From: Hyphomicrobiales bacterium | Lineage (GTDB): Bacteria > Pseudomonadota > Alphaproteobacteria > Rhizobiales > Rhizobiaceae | NCBI GenBank assembly: GCA_003577315.1 | Contig: QEVK01000019.1 | Location: 62,001 to 126,000, forward strand | DNA length: 64,000 nucleotides | Reading direction: 5' to 3' | Shown: positions 24,291-33,745 of the stretch, one piece after another | Numbering within the stretch: position 1 is the stretch's first letter | Layout of the letters: each line of letters begins with the position of its first letter | Position numbers and translations under genes: made by a program | The notes under the pieces: generated by a model | Told to the model about the DNA's origin: nothing | Databases searched by the model: none | The model's input: only the letters and a program-made list of their open reading frames with translations

Positions 24291-25547
24291 TCATTGCAGC
24301 GGCGTCTCGCGCCTTGCCAGCACCACGCCGGCCATCGGCGGCTCGGGCATGGTGCGCCACCACAGATACGAGACCAGGGTGACGAGGCCGAGGGCCGGCA
24401 CCACGGTGGAGACGGCGGCCACCGGGTCGCCGAACAGGCCGGCGACCAGCCCGCCCGCCAGCCCGCCGCCCATCTGCAGGAAGCCGCCCAGCGCCGCGGC
24501 CGAGCCGGCCATGTGCGGAAAGGGCGCGAGCGAGGCCGTCGACATGGCCGGCATGATGAAGGCCGCGCCGTAGGCGTAGAGCGCCACCGGCCCCATCACG
24601 GTGATGAAGGTGGGCTCGTGCAGGCGCGGCAGCACGGCCAGCCCGAGGCTGCCGGCGACGATGAAGGCGATGCCGATCGGCAGCAGGCCGTAGGCGCCGA
24701 AGCGGCCGATCGCCCGGCGCACCGTCAGCGAGCCGACGAAGAAGGCGCCCGACTGCATCAGCATGCTGAAGCCGAAGGCGGTGGGCGACAGGCCGATGCG
24801 GTTCATCATGATGAAGGGCAGCACGACGGCGAGCGTGTAGAAGGCGCCGATGCCGCCGCTCATGACGAGGCCGCAGGCCATGAAGTAGCCGCTGCGCAGC
24901 AGCCGGCCGTAGGAGGCGACGACCGCGCGCGGGCGGATGCGCGACAGGTCGCGCGCCACGGTCTCCGCCAGCGCGTAGTGGCAGACCAGGATGATGGCCA
25001 GCCCGAACAGCACCATCAGCACGAAGATCGCGTGCCAGCCGAACAGCTCCATGGTGATGCCGCCCAGCGTCGGGGCGAAGGCCGGGCCGACGCCGAGGAT
25101 CAGGCCGATCAGGTTCATGATCCGCGCCGAGCGCTCGCCGACATAGAGGTCGCGCACGACGGCGCGGGCGATGGCCACGCCGACGGAGGCGCCGATGCCC
25201 TGCACGAAGCGCGCGGCGATCAGCACCTCGATGGTCGGCGAGACCAGCGCGCCGACGCTGGCGGCGAGGTAGATGCCCATGAAGGCCATGATGACCGGCT
25301 TGCGCCCGAAACCGTCCGACAGCGGGCCGCAGACGAGCTGGGCCAGCGCGAAGCCGGCGAAATAGAGCGACAGCGTCAGCTTCACCGTCGCCTCGGTGGT
25401 GGCGAAGTCGTGGACGATCTGCGGCATGGCCGGCGTGAACAGCGCCATCGAGATCGGGCCGGCCGCGACCAGCAGTGCGCCGATCAGGCCGACGCGCCGC
25501 TCGCTCATCGAGGCGGCGGCGACGGGCGGCGGGGGCTGGACGTTCAT
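24291..25547 (-). CDS. Bcr/CflA-type multidrug efflux MFS transporter
   Basis: The 418-residue protein has twelve predicted helices. Signatures of the drug:H+ antiporter family are present: AGPISMALFTPAMPQIVHDF in helix 1, LVCGPLSDGFGRKPVIM in loop 2-3, RFVQGIGASVGVAIARAVVRDLY in helix 4-5 and GVGPAFAPTLGG in helix 5 (motif C-like). It would export drugs or metabolites in exchange for protons. Its start overlaps the end of the marR gene by four bases, so repressor and pump form a coupled two-gene operon. Confidence 0.9.
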   Translation of the reverse strand: MNVQPPPPVAAASMSERRVGLIGALLVAAGPISMALFTPAMPQIVHDFATTEATVKLTLSLYFAGFALAQLVCGPLSDGFGRKPVIMAFMGIYLAASVGALVSPTIEVLIAARFVQGIGASVGVAIARAVVRDLYVGERSARIMNLIGLILGVGPAFAPTLGGITMELFGWHAIFVLMVLFGLAIILVCHYALAETVARDLSRIRPRAVVASYGRLLRSGYFMACGLVMSGGIGAFYTLAVVLPFIMMNRIGLSPTAFGFSMLMQSGAFFVGSLTVRRAIGRFGAYGLLPIGIAFIVAGSLGLAVLPRLHEPTFITVMGPVALYAYGAAFIMPAMSTASLAPFPHMAGSAAALGGFLQMGGGLAGGLVAGLFGDPVAAVSTVVPALGLVTLVSYLWWRTMPEPPMAGVVLARRETPLQ

Positions 25548-26017
25548 TGCGCGGCGCTCCCCTTGCCGCAGTCGGGCCGCATGGCGACGAGGTTGGCGCG
25601 GATCGTCATCAGCATCAGGCGGAATTCCTCGACCTTGGCCCCGTCGATGCCGGCGGTCATGTCGGTCCGCATCTCGGCGCTGACGGCGAAGATGCTGTCC
25701 AGCGCCGGCCCCGCGGCCTCGGTGATGTCGACCAGCTTGGCGCGGCGGTCGGAAGGGTCGGGCGCGCGCTGGACCAGGCCGTGGCCCTCCAGCCGGTCGA
25801 GGCAGGCGCTCAGCGTCATCGCCTCGACGCCCATGCGCTCGGCAAGGACGGACTGGCGCACCGGGCCGGTGCGCGCGACGTGGGAGAGCGTGCGCGCCTC
25901 GGCCGGGGTGAGGCCGAGGCCGGCGCCGCCGGTGCGGCGGTCGAACTCGGCCCGCAGCAGGCGGGCGACGTCGACGATCAGGAAGCCGACGGTGTCGGGG
26001 CTGTATATGGCGGGCAT
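25544..26017 (-). CDS. MarR-family transcriptional regulator
   Basis: A 157-residue winged-helix protein: the N-terminal dimer helix (DTVGFLIVDVARLLRAEFDRRT), GLTPAEARTLSHVARTGPVRQSVLAERMGVEAMTLSACLDRLEGHGLVQR as helix-turn-helix, and the wing DPSDRRAKLVDITEAG. The DxRxK-like DRRAKLV is the conserved MarR wing. It is first in an operon with a Bcr/CflA pump and probably represses both until a ligand binds. A candidate operator lies 5 nt upstream of the ATG. The ATG at 26017 is chosen because upstream codons are not MarR-like. Confidence 0.88.
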   Translation of the reverse strand: MPAIYSPDTVGFLIVDVARLLRAEFDRRTGGAGLGLTPAEARTLSHVARTGPVRQSVLAERMGVEAMTLSACLDRLEGHGLVQRAPDPSDRRAKLVDITEAAGPALDSIFAVSAEMRTDMTAGIDGAKVEEFRLMLMTIRANLVAMRPDCGKGSAAQ

Positions 26018-26021
26018 TTTG

Positions 26022-26034
26022 TAAGGAAGCCTTA
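26022..26034. promoter_or_regulatory. Candidate MarR operator
   Basis: TAAGG and CCTTA are inverted around AAG, in a short AT-rich patch that also contains a TATAAT-like hexamer on the minus strand. The site covers the ribosome-binding region of marR, a usual place for autoregulation. Confidence 0.45.
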
Positions 26035-26210
26035 TTATATGTTTTCCGTACGGCCGATCGTGCCCGCCGTCAAGACATCGCGGGCGCATGACGGCCTGTG
26101 ACGGCGCATGGCGGGGTTGCGCGCGGCGCAGGCCGGCTCCCGGCCCGTCGCTGCGGTTGCGCCTTGCCGGCGCGGCACCTGGAGCGCGGACGCCCGGACA
26201 AGTCCGGGCT

Positions 26211-26280
26211 GCCGCTCTATCCGTTTGTTTCAGCCGCATTCATGCGACGTCAAGTGATTCCACTTGACTGCAAAATGCTC
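26211..26280 (+). repeat. Dispersed 70-bp two-hairpin repeat, copy 1
   Basis: Matches 33000-33069 at 62 of 70 positions in the same orientation, and all eight differences are transitions. It contains a small stem CGCA/TGCG with a 4-nt loop (26235-26246) and a perfect 8-bp stem GTCAAGTG/CACTTGAC with loop ATTC (26249-26268). Both stems are preserved in the second copy. It lies 71 nt before the M3 peptidase start. Confidence 0.8.
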
Positions 26281-26350
26281 TAAATCCGTCGCGGGCCGCT
26301 CGCGCCCGCCGGCCCCCCCGCCGCGCCTTCCCGCTTTCCCGGAGGTTTTT

Positions 26351-28402
26351 ATGCCCGCGCCAGACCTTGCCCGCCATCCGCTGACGCGCTGGAGCGGGCC
26401 GCTCGGCCTGCCCGACTTCTCCGCGATCGCGGATGCCGATTTCCCGGCCGTCTTCGACGCCGCGCTCGCCGCCCACCAGGCCGAGATCGCGGCCATCGCC
26501 GGCAATGCGGAGGCCGCGACGATCGAGAACACGCTCGAGGCGCTGGAGCTTTCGGGCGAGGCGCTCGACCGGGTCTGCGCCATCTTCTGGTGCCGGGCCG
26601 GCGCGCACACCAACCCCGACATCCAGGCGCTGGAGCGGGCCATCGCGCCGAAGATGGCGCGCCATTTCTCCGCCATCCACATGAACGCGGCGCTGTTCTC
26701 GCGCATCGACGCTCTCCATCGGGAGCGGGAGGCGCTCGGCCTCGACGCCGAGACGGCGCGGGTGCTGGAGAAGACGTGGAAGCGTTTCGTCCGCGCCGGC
26801 GCGAAGCTGGGGGAAGAGGAGAAGACCCGGCTTGCCGCCATCAACGAGCGGCTCGCCTCGCTCGGCGCGCAGTTCGGCCAGAACGTGCTCGCCGACGAGG
26901 CCGCCTGGGCGCTCTACCTCGACGAGGGCGACGATCTCGCCGGCCTGCCCGACTTCCTCAAGGCCGCGATGGTCGAGGCGGCCGCCTCGCGCGGGTATCA
27001 GGGCCGCTATGCGGTGACGCTGTCGCGCTCCATCGTCGAACCGTTCCTGACGTTCTCGGCCCGCCGCGACCTCAGGCTGAAGGCGTTCGAGGCCTTCACC
27101 GGGCGCGGCGGCAACGGCGGCGACACCGACAACGGCCCGGTGGTGAGGGAGACGCTGGCGCTGCGGTCGCAGAAGGCGCGGCTGCTCGGCTACGACAGCT
27201 ATGCCGCGTTCAAGCTCGACGACACCATGGCCAAGTCGCCGGCGGCCGTGCTGGCGCTGCTGGAGCCGGTGTGGGAGAAGGCGCGGGCGAAAGCCGAGGT
27301 CGACCGGCAGGCGTTGCAGCGCCTGGCGGCCGCCGCCGGCGACAACGCGCCGCTCGCCGCCGCCGACTGGCGCTACTGGCAGGAGAAGCTGCGCGCCGAG
27401 AAATTCGCCTTCGACGAGGCCGGGCTGAAGCCCTATCTCCAGCTCGACCGTATCATCGACGCCTGCTTCGACGTCGCCGGCCGGCTGTTCGGCCTCACCT
27501 TCGAGGAGGAGAAGACCGGCATCGCCGCCTGGCACGAGGAGGTGCGCGTCTTCGAGGTGAAGGACGCCGACGGCGCCCACCGCGCCACCTTCCTCGCCGA
27601 CTATTTCAGCCGGCCGTCGAAGCGCTCGGGCGCGTGGATGAGCTCGCTGCAAGGCGCGCACCGGCTGGGCGCGGGTGCTGCGCCCATCGTCTACAACATC
27701 ATGAACTTCGCCCGGCCGCCCAGGGGCCGGCCGGCGCTGCTTTCCATGGACGAGGCGCGCACGCTGTTCCACGAGTTCGGCCATGCGCTGCACGGCATGC
27801 TGTCGGAGGCGCGGTGGCCGTCGGTGTCCGGCACCGCCGTCTCCCGCGACTTCGTGGAGCTGCCCTCGCAGCTCTACGAACACTGGCTGACCGTGCCGGA
27901 GATCCTGAAGAAGCACGCCCTGCACCATGAGACCGGCCAGCCGATGCCGGCGGAGCTGGTGGACAAGATGCTCGAGGCGCGCAACTTCGACGCCGGCTTC
28001 GCCACGGTCGAGTTCGCGGCCTCGGCGCTGGTCGACATGGCCTATCATTCGCAACGCGAGGCGCCGCAGGACCCGCTCGCCTTCGAGGCCGGGACGCTGG
28101 AGCGGCTCGGCATGCCGAAGGAGATCGCCATGCGCCATCGCACGCCGCACTTCCTGCACGTCTTCTCCGGCGACGGCTACTCGGCCGGCTACTATTCCTA
28201 CATGTGGTCGGAAGTGCTCGACGCCGACGCCTTCTCGGCCTTCGAGGAGACCGGCGACGTGTTCGACGCGGCGACGGCGCAAAAGCTGCGCGCGCACATC
28301 TATTCCGCCGGCGGCACGAAGGACCCGGAAGAGCTCTACCGCGCCTTCCGCGGCAAGATGCCGTCGCCCGACGCGATGATGGCAAAGCGCGGGCTCGCCT
28401 GA
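26351..28402 (+). CDS. prlC: M3-family oligopeptidase A
   Basis: Zinc metallopeptidase that degrades short cytoplasmic peptides, including signal-peptide fragments. The catalytic motif HEFGH lies at residues 474-478 and the third zinc ligand is E503 in DFVELPSQLYEHW. The 683-residue length and the flanking segments (MNFARPPRGRPALLSMDEARTLFHEFGHALHGMLSEARWPSVSGTAVSRDFVE, SAGYYSYMWSEVLDADAF) are typical of oligopeptidase A/Dcp relatives. The ATG at 26351 follows GGAGG with 5 nt spacing. The gene is monocistronic by position. Confidence 0.93.
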   Translation: MPAPDLARHPLTRWSGPLGLPDFSAIADADFPAVFDAALAAHQAEIAAIAGNAEAATIENTLEALELSGEALDRVCAIFWCRAGAHTNPDIQALERAIAPKMARHFSAIHMNAALFSRIDALHREREALGLDAETARVLEKTWKRFVRAGAKLGEEEKTRLAAINERLASLGAQFGQNVLADEAAWALYLDEGDDLAGLPDFLKAAMVEAAASRGYQGRYAVTLSRSIVEPFLTFSARRDLRLKAFEAFTGRGGNGGDTDNGPVVRETLALRSQKARLLGYDSYAAFKLDDTMAKSPAAVLALLEPVWEKARAKAEVDRQALQRLAAAAGDNAPLAAADWRYWQEKLRAEKFAFDEAGLKPYLQLDRIIDACFDVAGRLFGLTFEEEKTGIAAWHEEVRVFEVKDADGAHRATFLADYFSRPSKRSGAWMSSLQGAHRLGAGAAPIVYNIMNFARPPRGRPALLSMDEARTLFHEFGHALHGMLSEARWPSVSGTAVSRDFVELPSQLYEHWLTVPEILKKHALHHETGQPMPAELVDKMLEARNFDAGFATVEFAASALVDMAYHSQREAPQDPLAFEAGTLERLGMPKEIAMRHRTPHFLHVFSGDGYSAGYYSYMWSEVLDADAFSAFEETGDVFDAATAQKLRAHIYSAGGTKDPEELYRAFRGKMPSPDAMMAKRGLA

Positions 28403-28429
28403 GGCGGCCCGCTCAGCGGGGACGCGCGT

Positions 28430-28657
28430 TCAGCAGGGACGCAGGTCGCCCCTGCGAGCGGGGTCGGCGCAGGCCGGCAGCCCGCCTCCGGCCGATCCCT
28501 TCGGCCCGGTGACGGCGACGAGATCGACCCCGTCCATGCCCGGCCTGTACGTCTCGTCGGCCGCCGCGCCCGCCTGCGGCACGGCCGACGACACCGCTCC
28601 GGCCGGGAGGGCGAGGAGGGCTGCGGCGAGCAGCGTCATGCGGGCAAGCGCGGTCAT
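28430..28657 (-). CDS. Small secreted hypothetical protein
   Basis: A 75-residue reading frame whose first 33 or so residues form a convincing signal peptide (MTALARMTLLAAALLALPAGAVSSA). A short mature part rich in Gly, Pro and Asp follows, with two cysteines (LPACADPARRGDLRPC). No family is recognised. It lies between the peptidase and a SRPBCC gene. In such GC-rich DNA short frames arise by chance, so the signal peptide is the only real support. Confidence 0.45.
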   Translation of the reverse strand: MTALARMTLLAAALLALPAGAVSSAVPQAGAAADETYRPGMDGVDLVAVTGPKGSAGGGLPACADPARRGDLRPC

Positions 28658-28714
28658 GGCGGTCGGGGTTCCTGCCGTTTTGTCCGACCTTAACGGGCAA
28701 GCGTTAACTTTGTT

Positions 28715-29224
28715 TCAACGCTTCGCCCCGGCTGCCGTCTCGACGCGCGCCTTCAGCGCCGCGTTCATGGCCTCGAAATCGGCGCGGAAGCGGGTCACGT
28801 CGAGGAACCACAGCGCCACGCCGCGAAATGTCTCGCCATGGACGAGGCGCGTGCCGCCCTCGTGCTCGCGCAGCAGGAAATAGTGCTCGCCGTCGAAGAT
28901 GCGCGGCAGGACGAGGCGGCCGAGCCAGCGCAGCTCGCGCCCGGGCACGACCTTGAGCACGGTCGGGCGGAAGGTCATCTCGCCGCCGCCGGCCGGGCGC
29001 ATCGTGTTGGCGAGCCGCGCGCCCTCGACGAGCTCGCCGCGCATCGCGACGAGGAACGGGTTCCAGCCGGCATGGCCTTCCGGGTCGGCGAGCACGGCCC
29101 ACACGGCGGCGGGCGGCGCGTCGATGGCGACCTCGGTGACGACCTCGCGGCGCGGGGCAAGGGCGAAGGCGGCAGCAGCGGCGAGGACGGCGAGCGCGGC
29201 GGCGAGGCAGAGAAGGGCGGTCAT
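28715..29224 (-). CDS. SRPBCC-domain (polyketide cyclase/START-like) protein with membrane anchor
   Basis: A 169-residue protein: an N-terminal hydrophobic anchor (MTALLCLAAALAVLAAAAAFAL) and then a START-like helix-grip fold (VVTEVAIDAPPAAVWAVLADPEGHAGWNPFLVAMRGELVEGARLANTM ... LRWLGRLVLPRIFDGEHYFLLREHEGGTRLVHGETFRGVALWF). Such domains bind hydrophobic ligands. It is divergent from a LysR-type gene that probably regulates it. Ligand and role unknown. Confidence 0.85.
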   Translation of the reverse strand: MTALLCLAAALAVLAAAAAFALAPRREVVTEVAIDAPPAAVWAVLADPEGHAGWNPFLVAMRGELVEGARLANTMRPAGGGEMTFRPTVLKVVPGRELRWLGRLVLPRIFDGEHYFLLREHEGGTRLVHGETFRGVALWFLDVTRFRADFEAMNAALKARVETAAGAKR

Positions 29225-29280
29225 GGCTGTCTCCTTTCGGTCTTCGTCCCGGAGATAGCGCTGTCCGGCCGCCAAGAAAA

Positions 29281-29308
29281 TTGACGAAGACTCTTCAGAT
29301 GCTATACG
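29281..29308 (+). promoter_or_regulatory. Promoter of the LysR gene with internal palindrome
   Basis: TTGACG (29281-29286), 16-bp spacer, TATACG (29303-29308). The palindrome GAAGACTCTTC (29286-29296) lies between the two elements, a good place for autorepression. The ATG follows 7 nt after the -10 and no ribosome site is visible, so the message is probably leaderless. Confidence 0.5.
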
Positions 29309-29315
29309 AAAATAT

Positions 29316-30215
29316 ATGAACGGCACGGGCGACTGGGATTTGTGGCGGACCTTCCTCGCCGTGGTGCGGGAGAAAAGCCTGTCGGGCGCGGCCCGCGCGC
29401 TGTCCCTGACCCAGCCGACGGTCGGCCGCCACATCGGCGCGCTGGAGGGCTCGGTCGGGGCCGCGCTCTTCACCCGTTCGCGCGGCGGGTTGAACCCCAC
29501 CGACCTGGCGCTGTCGCTGGTGCCGCACGCGCGGGCGATGGCCGCGGCCGCCGAGGCGCTGGTGCGCGCGGCCTCGGGCGGGGCGGCGCAGGCGCAAGGC
29601 ACGGTGCGGCTCGCCGCCTCCGACATCGTCGGCACCTTCGTCCTGCCGCCGCTGCTCGCCTCCTTCCGCGAGCGCCATCCGGCCATCGCGATAGAGCTGG
29701 CGCTGTCCAACCGCAACGAGGACCTCCTGCGCCGCGAGGCCGATATCGCCGTGCGCATGGTGCGGCCGCATCAGGAGGCGGTGGCGGCGCGCCGGATCGG
29801 AACGGTGCGCATCGGCCTTTACGCCCATCGCCGCTATGTCGCCGCGCACGGCCTGCCGGCCTCGGCGGACGCGCTGTTCTCGCACGCCCATGCGCTCGTC
29901 GGCGTCGACCGCGACGCCGATGTGCTGCGCGGCGCGCGCGTGGGCGGCCGGGCGCTTTCGCGCGAGGATTTTTCCCTGCGCTGCGATTCCGACGTGGCGC
30001 AGCTGATGGCGGTGAAGGCCGGCTTCGGCATCGGCGCCTGCCAGGCGGGGCTCGCCGCGGCCGATCCCGACCTGGTGCCGGTGCTGCCCGGGGCGGTCGG
30101 CTTCGGCTACGAGATGTGGCTGGCCATGCACGAGGATCTGCGCGGCACGCGGCGCGTGCGGCTTGTCTACGATCACCTCGCGGAGGGGCTTTCGGCCTAC
30201 CTGCGGCAAGGCTGA
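29316..30215 (+). CDS. LysR-family transcriptional regulator
   Basis: A 299-residue regulator. The N-terminal helix-turn-helix (WRTFLAVVREKSLSGAARALSLTQPTVGRHIGALEGSVGAALFTRSRGGLNPT) is classic LysR, followed by the substrate-binding domain (GTVRLAASDIVGTFVLPPLLASFRERHPAIAIELALSN, DIAVRMVRP, LRCDSDVAQLMAVKAGFGIGACQ). It is divergent from the SRPBCC gene, with a 91-nt spacer holding its own promoter. The inducing ligand is unknown. The start MNGTGDWDLW is fixed by the promoter position. Confidence 0.92.
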   Translation: MNGTGDWDLWRTFLAVVREKSLSGAARALSLTQPTVGRHIGALEGSVGAALFTRSRGGLNPTDLALSLVPHARAMAAAAEALVRAASGGAAQAQGTVRLAASDIVGTFVLPPLLASFRERHPAIAIELALSNRNEDLLRREADIAVRMVRPHQEAVAARRIGTVRIGLYAHRRYVAAHGLPASADALFSHAHALVGVDRDADVLRGARVGGRALSREDFSLRCDSDVAQLMAVKAGFGIGACQAGLAAADPDLVPVLPGAVGFGYEMWLAMHEDLRGTRRVRLVYDHLAEGLSAYLRQG

Positions 30216-30228
30216 TTGCGCGCACCCC

Positions 30229-30244
30229 TTTCGCAATTGCGAAA
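30229..30244. promoter_or_regulatory. 16-bp perfect palindrome upstream of typA
   Basis: TTTCGCAATTGCGAAA is a perfect palindrome, lying 14 nt after the LysR stop and 79 nt before typA. It is too tight for a hairpin terminator, although an A-run follows. A protein-binding site controlling typA is the simplest reading. Only the symmetry is seen. Confidence 0.4.
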
Positions 30245-30322
30245 AAACCTGTATGAGGCCCCTCCCGAAAGTGCCGGCGCCCCGTTGCGCGGCCGAACCC
30301 CAGAGACCCCCTCGAGAGGCCT

Positions 30323-32149
<1,827 letters not shown>

Positions 32150-32372
32150 TTCTCGCTCACGGCCGCGCGCTCGCTTCGCTCGCCGGCCTCCGCGAGGGCG
32201 CGCCACGAGGCGCGACGCCCGGTCGGGCTTGCGGCCTTGCGGCCGATGTCGCTCGCCGGCCTGCGCGGGGGCCGCTGTCTGTGACGGCGCGGTCTCCGTC
32301 GGTGTGGGCGAAGCCGGATTGACAGGCCGACGCGGCCGGGGATGATGCGGGCTTCTCGCACAGGAGCCGCCC

Positions 32373-32984
32373 ATGGACCCCGCATTCCTGCTCACCGCGC
32401 TCGTCGTCGTCGCCTCCCCCGGCACCGGCGTCGTCTACACGCTGGCGGTGGCGCTGGGGCGCGGCGCGGCACCTTCCGTCTCGGCCGCCTTCGGCTGCAC
32501 GCTCGGCATCGTGCCGCACATGGCGGCCGCCATCCTCGGCCTCGCCGCGCTGATGCACACCAGCGCGGTGCTGTTCCAGGCCGTCAAGTTCGCCGGCGTC
32601 GCCTATCTTCTGTGGATGGCGTGGGGCACGCTGAAGGAGAAGGGCCTCCTGAGCGCGGAGCCGCAGAAGGAGCGGCTGTCGCACGCCGCCATCGTGCGGC
32701 GCGGCGTCGTGCTCAACGTCCTCAACCCCAAGCTGTCGATCTTCTTCCTCGCCTTCCTGCCGCAATTCGTGCCGCTCGACGCGGCGAGCCCCGCCGCGAC
32801 GATGGTGTGGCTCGGCCTCGTCTTCATGGCGATGACCTTCGCGGTCTTCGTCGTCTACGGGCTTCTGGCGGCGCAGGTGCGCGGGCGCGTGCTGTCGAGC
32901 CGCGTCGCCATGGCGTGGCTGCGGCGCAGCTTCGCCGCCGCCTTCGCGCTGCTCGGCCTGCGGCTGGCCTTCACCTCGCGCTGA
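32373..32984 (+). CDS. LysE/RhtB-family amino acid exporter
   Basis: A 203-residue inner-membrane protein with six hydrophobic segments. The family signature SPGTGVVYTLAVALGRG occurs near residues 12-28, followed by the AFGCTLGIVPHMAAAILGLAALM helix and the RRGVVLNVLNPKLSIFFLAFLPQFV segment. Members export lysine, threonine, homoserine or related amino acids; which one is not visible here. An AGGAG ribosome site precedes the ATG at good spacing. The 223 nt before it, after typA, contain nothing I can support. Confidence 0.92.
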   Translation: MDPAFLLTALVVVASPGTGVVYTLAVALGRGAAPSVSAAFGCTLGIVPHMAAAILGLAALMHTSAVLFQAVKFAGVAYLLWMAWGTLKEKGLLSAEPQKERLSHAAIVRRGVVLNVLNPKLSIFFLAFLPQFVPLDAASPAATMVWLGLVFMAMTFAVFVVYGLLAAQVRGRVLSSRVAMAWLRRSFAAAFALLGLRLAFTSR

Positions 32985-32999
32985 GCGCTTTGGAGCGGC

Positions 33000-33069
33000 A
33001 CCGCTCCATCTGTTCGTTTCAGCCGCATTTGTGCGACGTCAAGTGATTCCACTTGACTGCAAGATGCTT
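33000..33069 (+). repeat. Dispersed 70-bp two-hairpin repeat, copy 2
   Basis: Second copy of the element at 26211-26280, same orientation, eight transitions apart. Both stems are kept: CGCA/TGCG, and GTCAAGTG/CACTTGAC with loop ATTC. It fills the gap between the converging lysE and AhpD-like genes, and its last base is the first base of the latter's stop codon region. Here it could double as a terminator. Confidence 0.8.
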
Positions 33070-33635
33070 CAGCGCGCCATGGCGTGGTATTGCGGGTTCG
33101 GCCGCATGTCGACGGCGGCGGCCATGCGGTTCGACATGTTGTAGAACGAGGCGGCCGCCGCGATGTCCCAGATGTCGCGGTCGGCAAAGCCCGCGTCGCG
33201 CAGCGCCTGCCGGTCGGCCTCCTCGACCGTGTCGGGCCGCTCGGTCAGCTTGACGGCGAAGTCGAGCATCGCCTTCTGCTTCGCCGTCAGCTCGGCGACG
33301 CGGTAGTTCATCACCATCTGCTCGCCCAGCACCGGGTCGCCGGAAAGCTGGCGCACCGCCGCGCCGTGGGCGGTCAGGCAGTAGTAGCAGTGGTTGACCG
33401 AGGAGACCGCCACCGCGATCATCTCGCGCTCCAGCTTGGACAGGCCCGAATCGCCCAGCATCAGCTCGTTGTACATGTCGGTGAAGGCGCGCAGCTTCTT
33501 CTCGTCGAAGGCGTAGGCGACGAGCACGTTGGGCACCAGGCCGAGCTTCTCCTCGCATTTGGCGAAGTAGGCTTTCGTGGCTTCCGACAGCGCGCCGGAG
33601 GGTTCCAGATCGAGCGCCGTGACGCGCGTTTCCAT
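33069..33635 (-). CDS. AhpD-like peroxidase-related protein (carboxymuconolactone decarboxylase family)
   Basis: The 188-residue protein has the CMD fold with the redox pair CxxC in VSSVNHCYYCLTAHGAAVR (HCYYC), and a histidine four residues after the second cysteine as in AhpD. The later segment ELTAKQKAMLDFAVKLTERPDTVEEADRQALRDAGFADRDIWDIAAAASFYNMSNRMA matches the peroxidase-related subgroup. It may reduce peroxides or serve a disulfide relay; the substrate is not known. It is divergent from the NAD-glutamate dehydrogenase gene, with 110 nt between them. Confidence 0.9.
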   Translation of the reverse strand: METRVTALDLEPSGALSEATKAYFAKCEEKLGLVPNVLVAYAFDEKKLRAFTDMYNELMLGDSGLSKLEREMIAVAVSSVNHCYYCLTAHGAAVRQLSGDPVLGEQMVMNYRVAELTAKQKAMLDFAVKLTERPDTVEEADRQALRDAGFADRDIWDIAAAASFYNMSNRMAAAVDMRPNPQYHAMAR

Positions 33636-33745
33636 GCTTTATCTCCCTGTCATTCTTTGTTGGCACAGTGCGCTCGACCGCTCGCCAAACGCCTTTTGTC
33701 TGCTACGATAAAACCAAACAATTACAGACGGGACAGGAAAACGCC

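Larger units (their letters stand above)
26018..26350. other. 333-nt intergenic region between marR and the M3 peptidase
   Basis: Holds the candidate MarR operator at its left end, about 175 nt of GC-rich sequence with no gene, promoter or RNA structure that I can support, then one copy of the 70-bp dispersed repeat (26211-26280), and finally the GGAGG ribosome site (26341-26345) of the peptidase gene. Confidence 0.6.

Noticed and set aside
32150-32372. Possible small gene or RNA between typA and lysE
   Set aside because: The stretch is GC-rich with scattered short repeats of CTCGC/GCCGGCC type but no convincing start, ribosome site or stable hairpin with a T-run.
33640-33740. Promoter of the glutamate dehydrogenase gene at the AT-rich patch TACGATAAAA
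   Set aside because: A -10-like TACGAT is present, but no acceptable -35 at proper spacing could be identified, so no promoter is listed.
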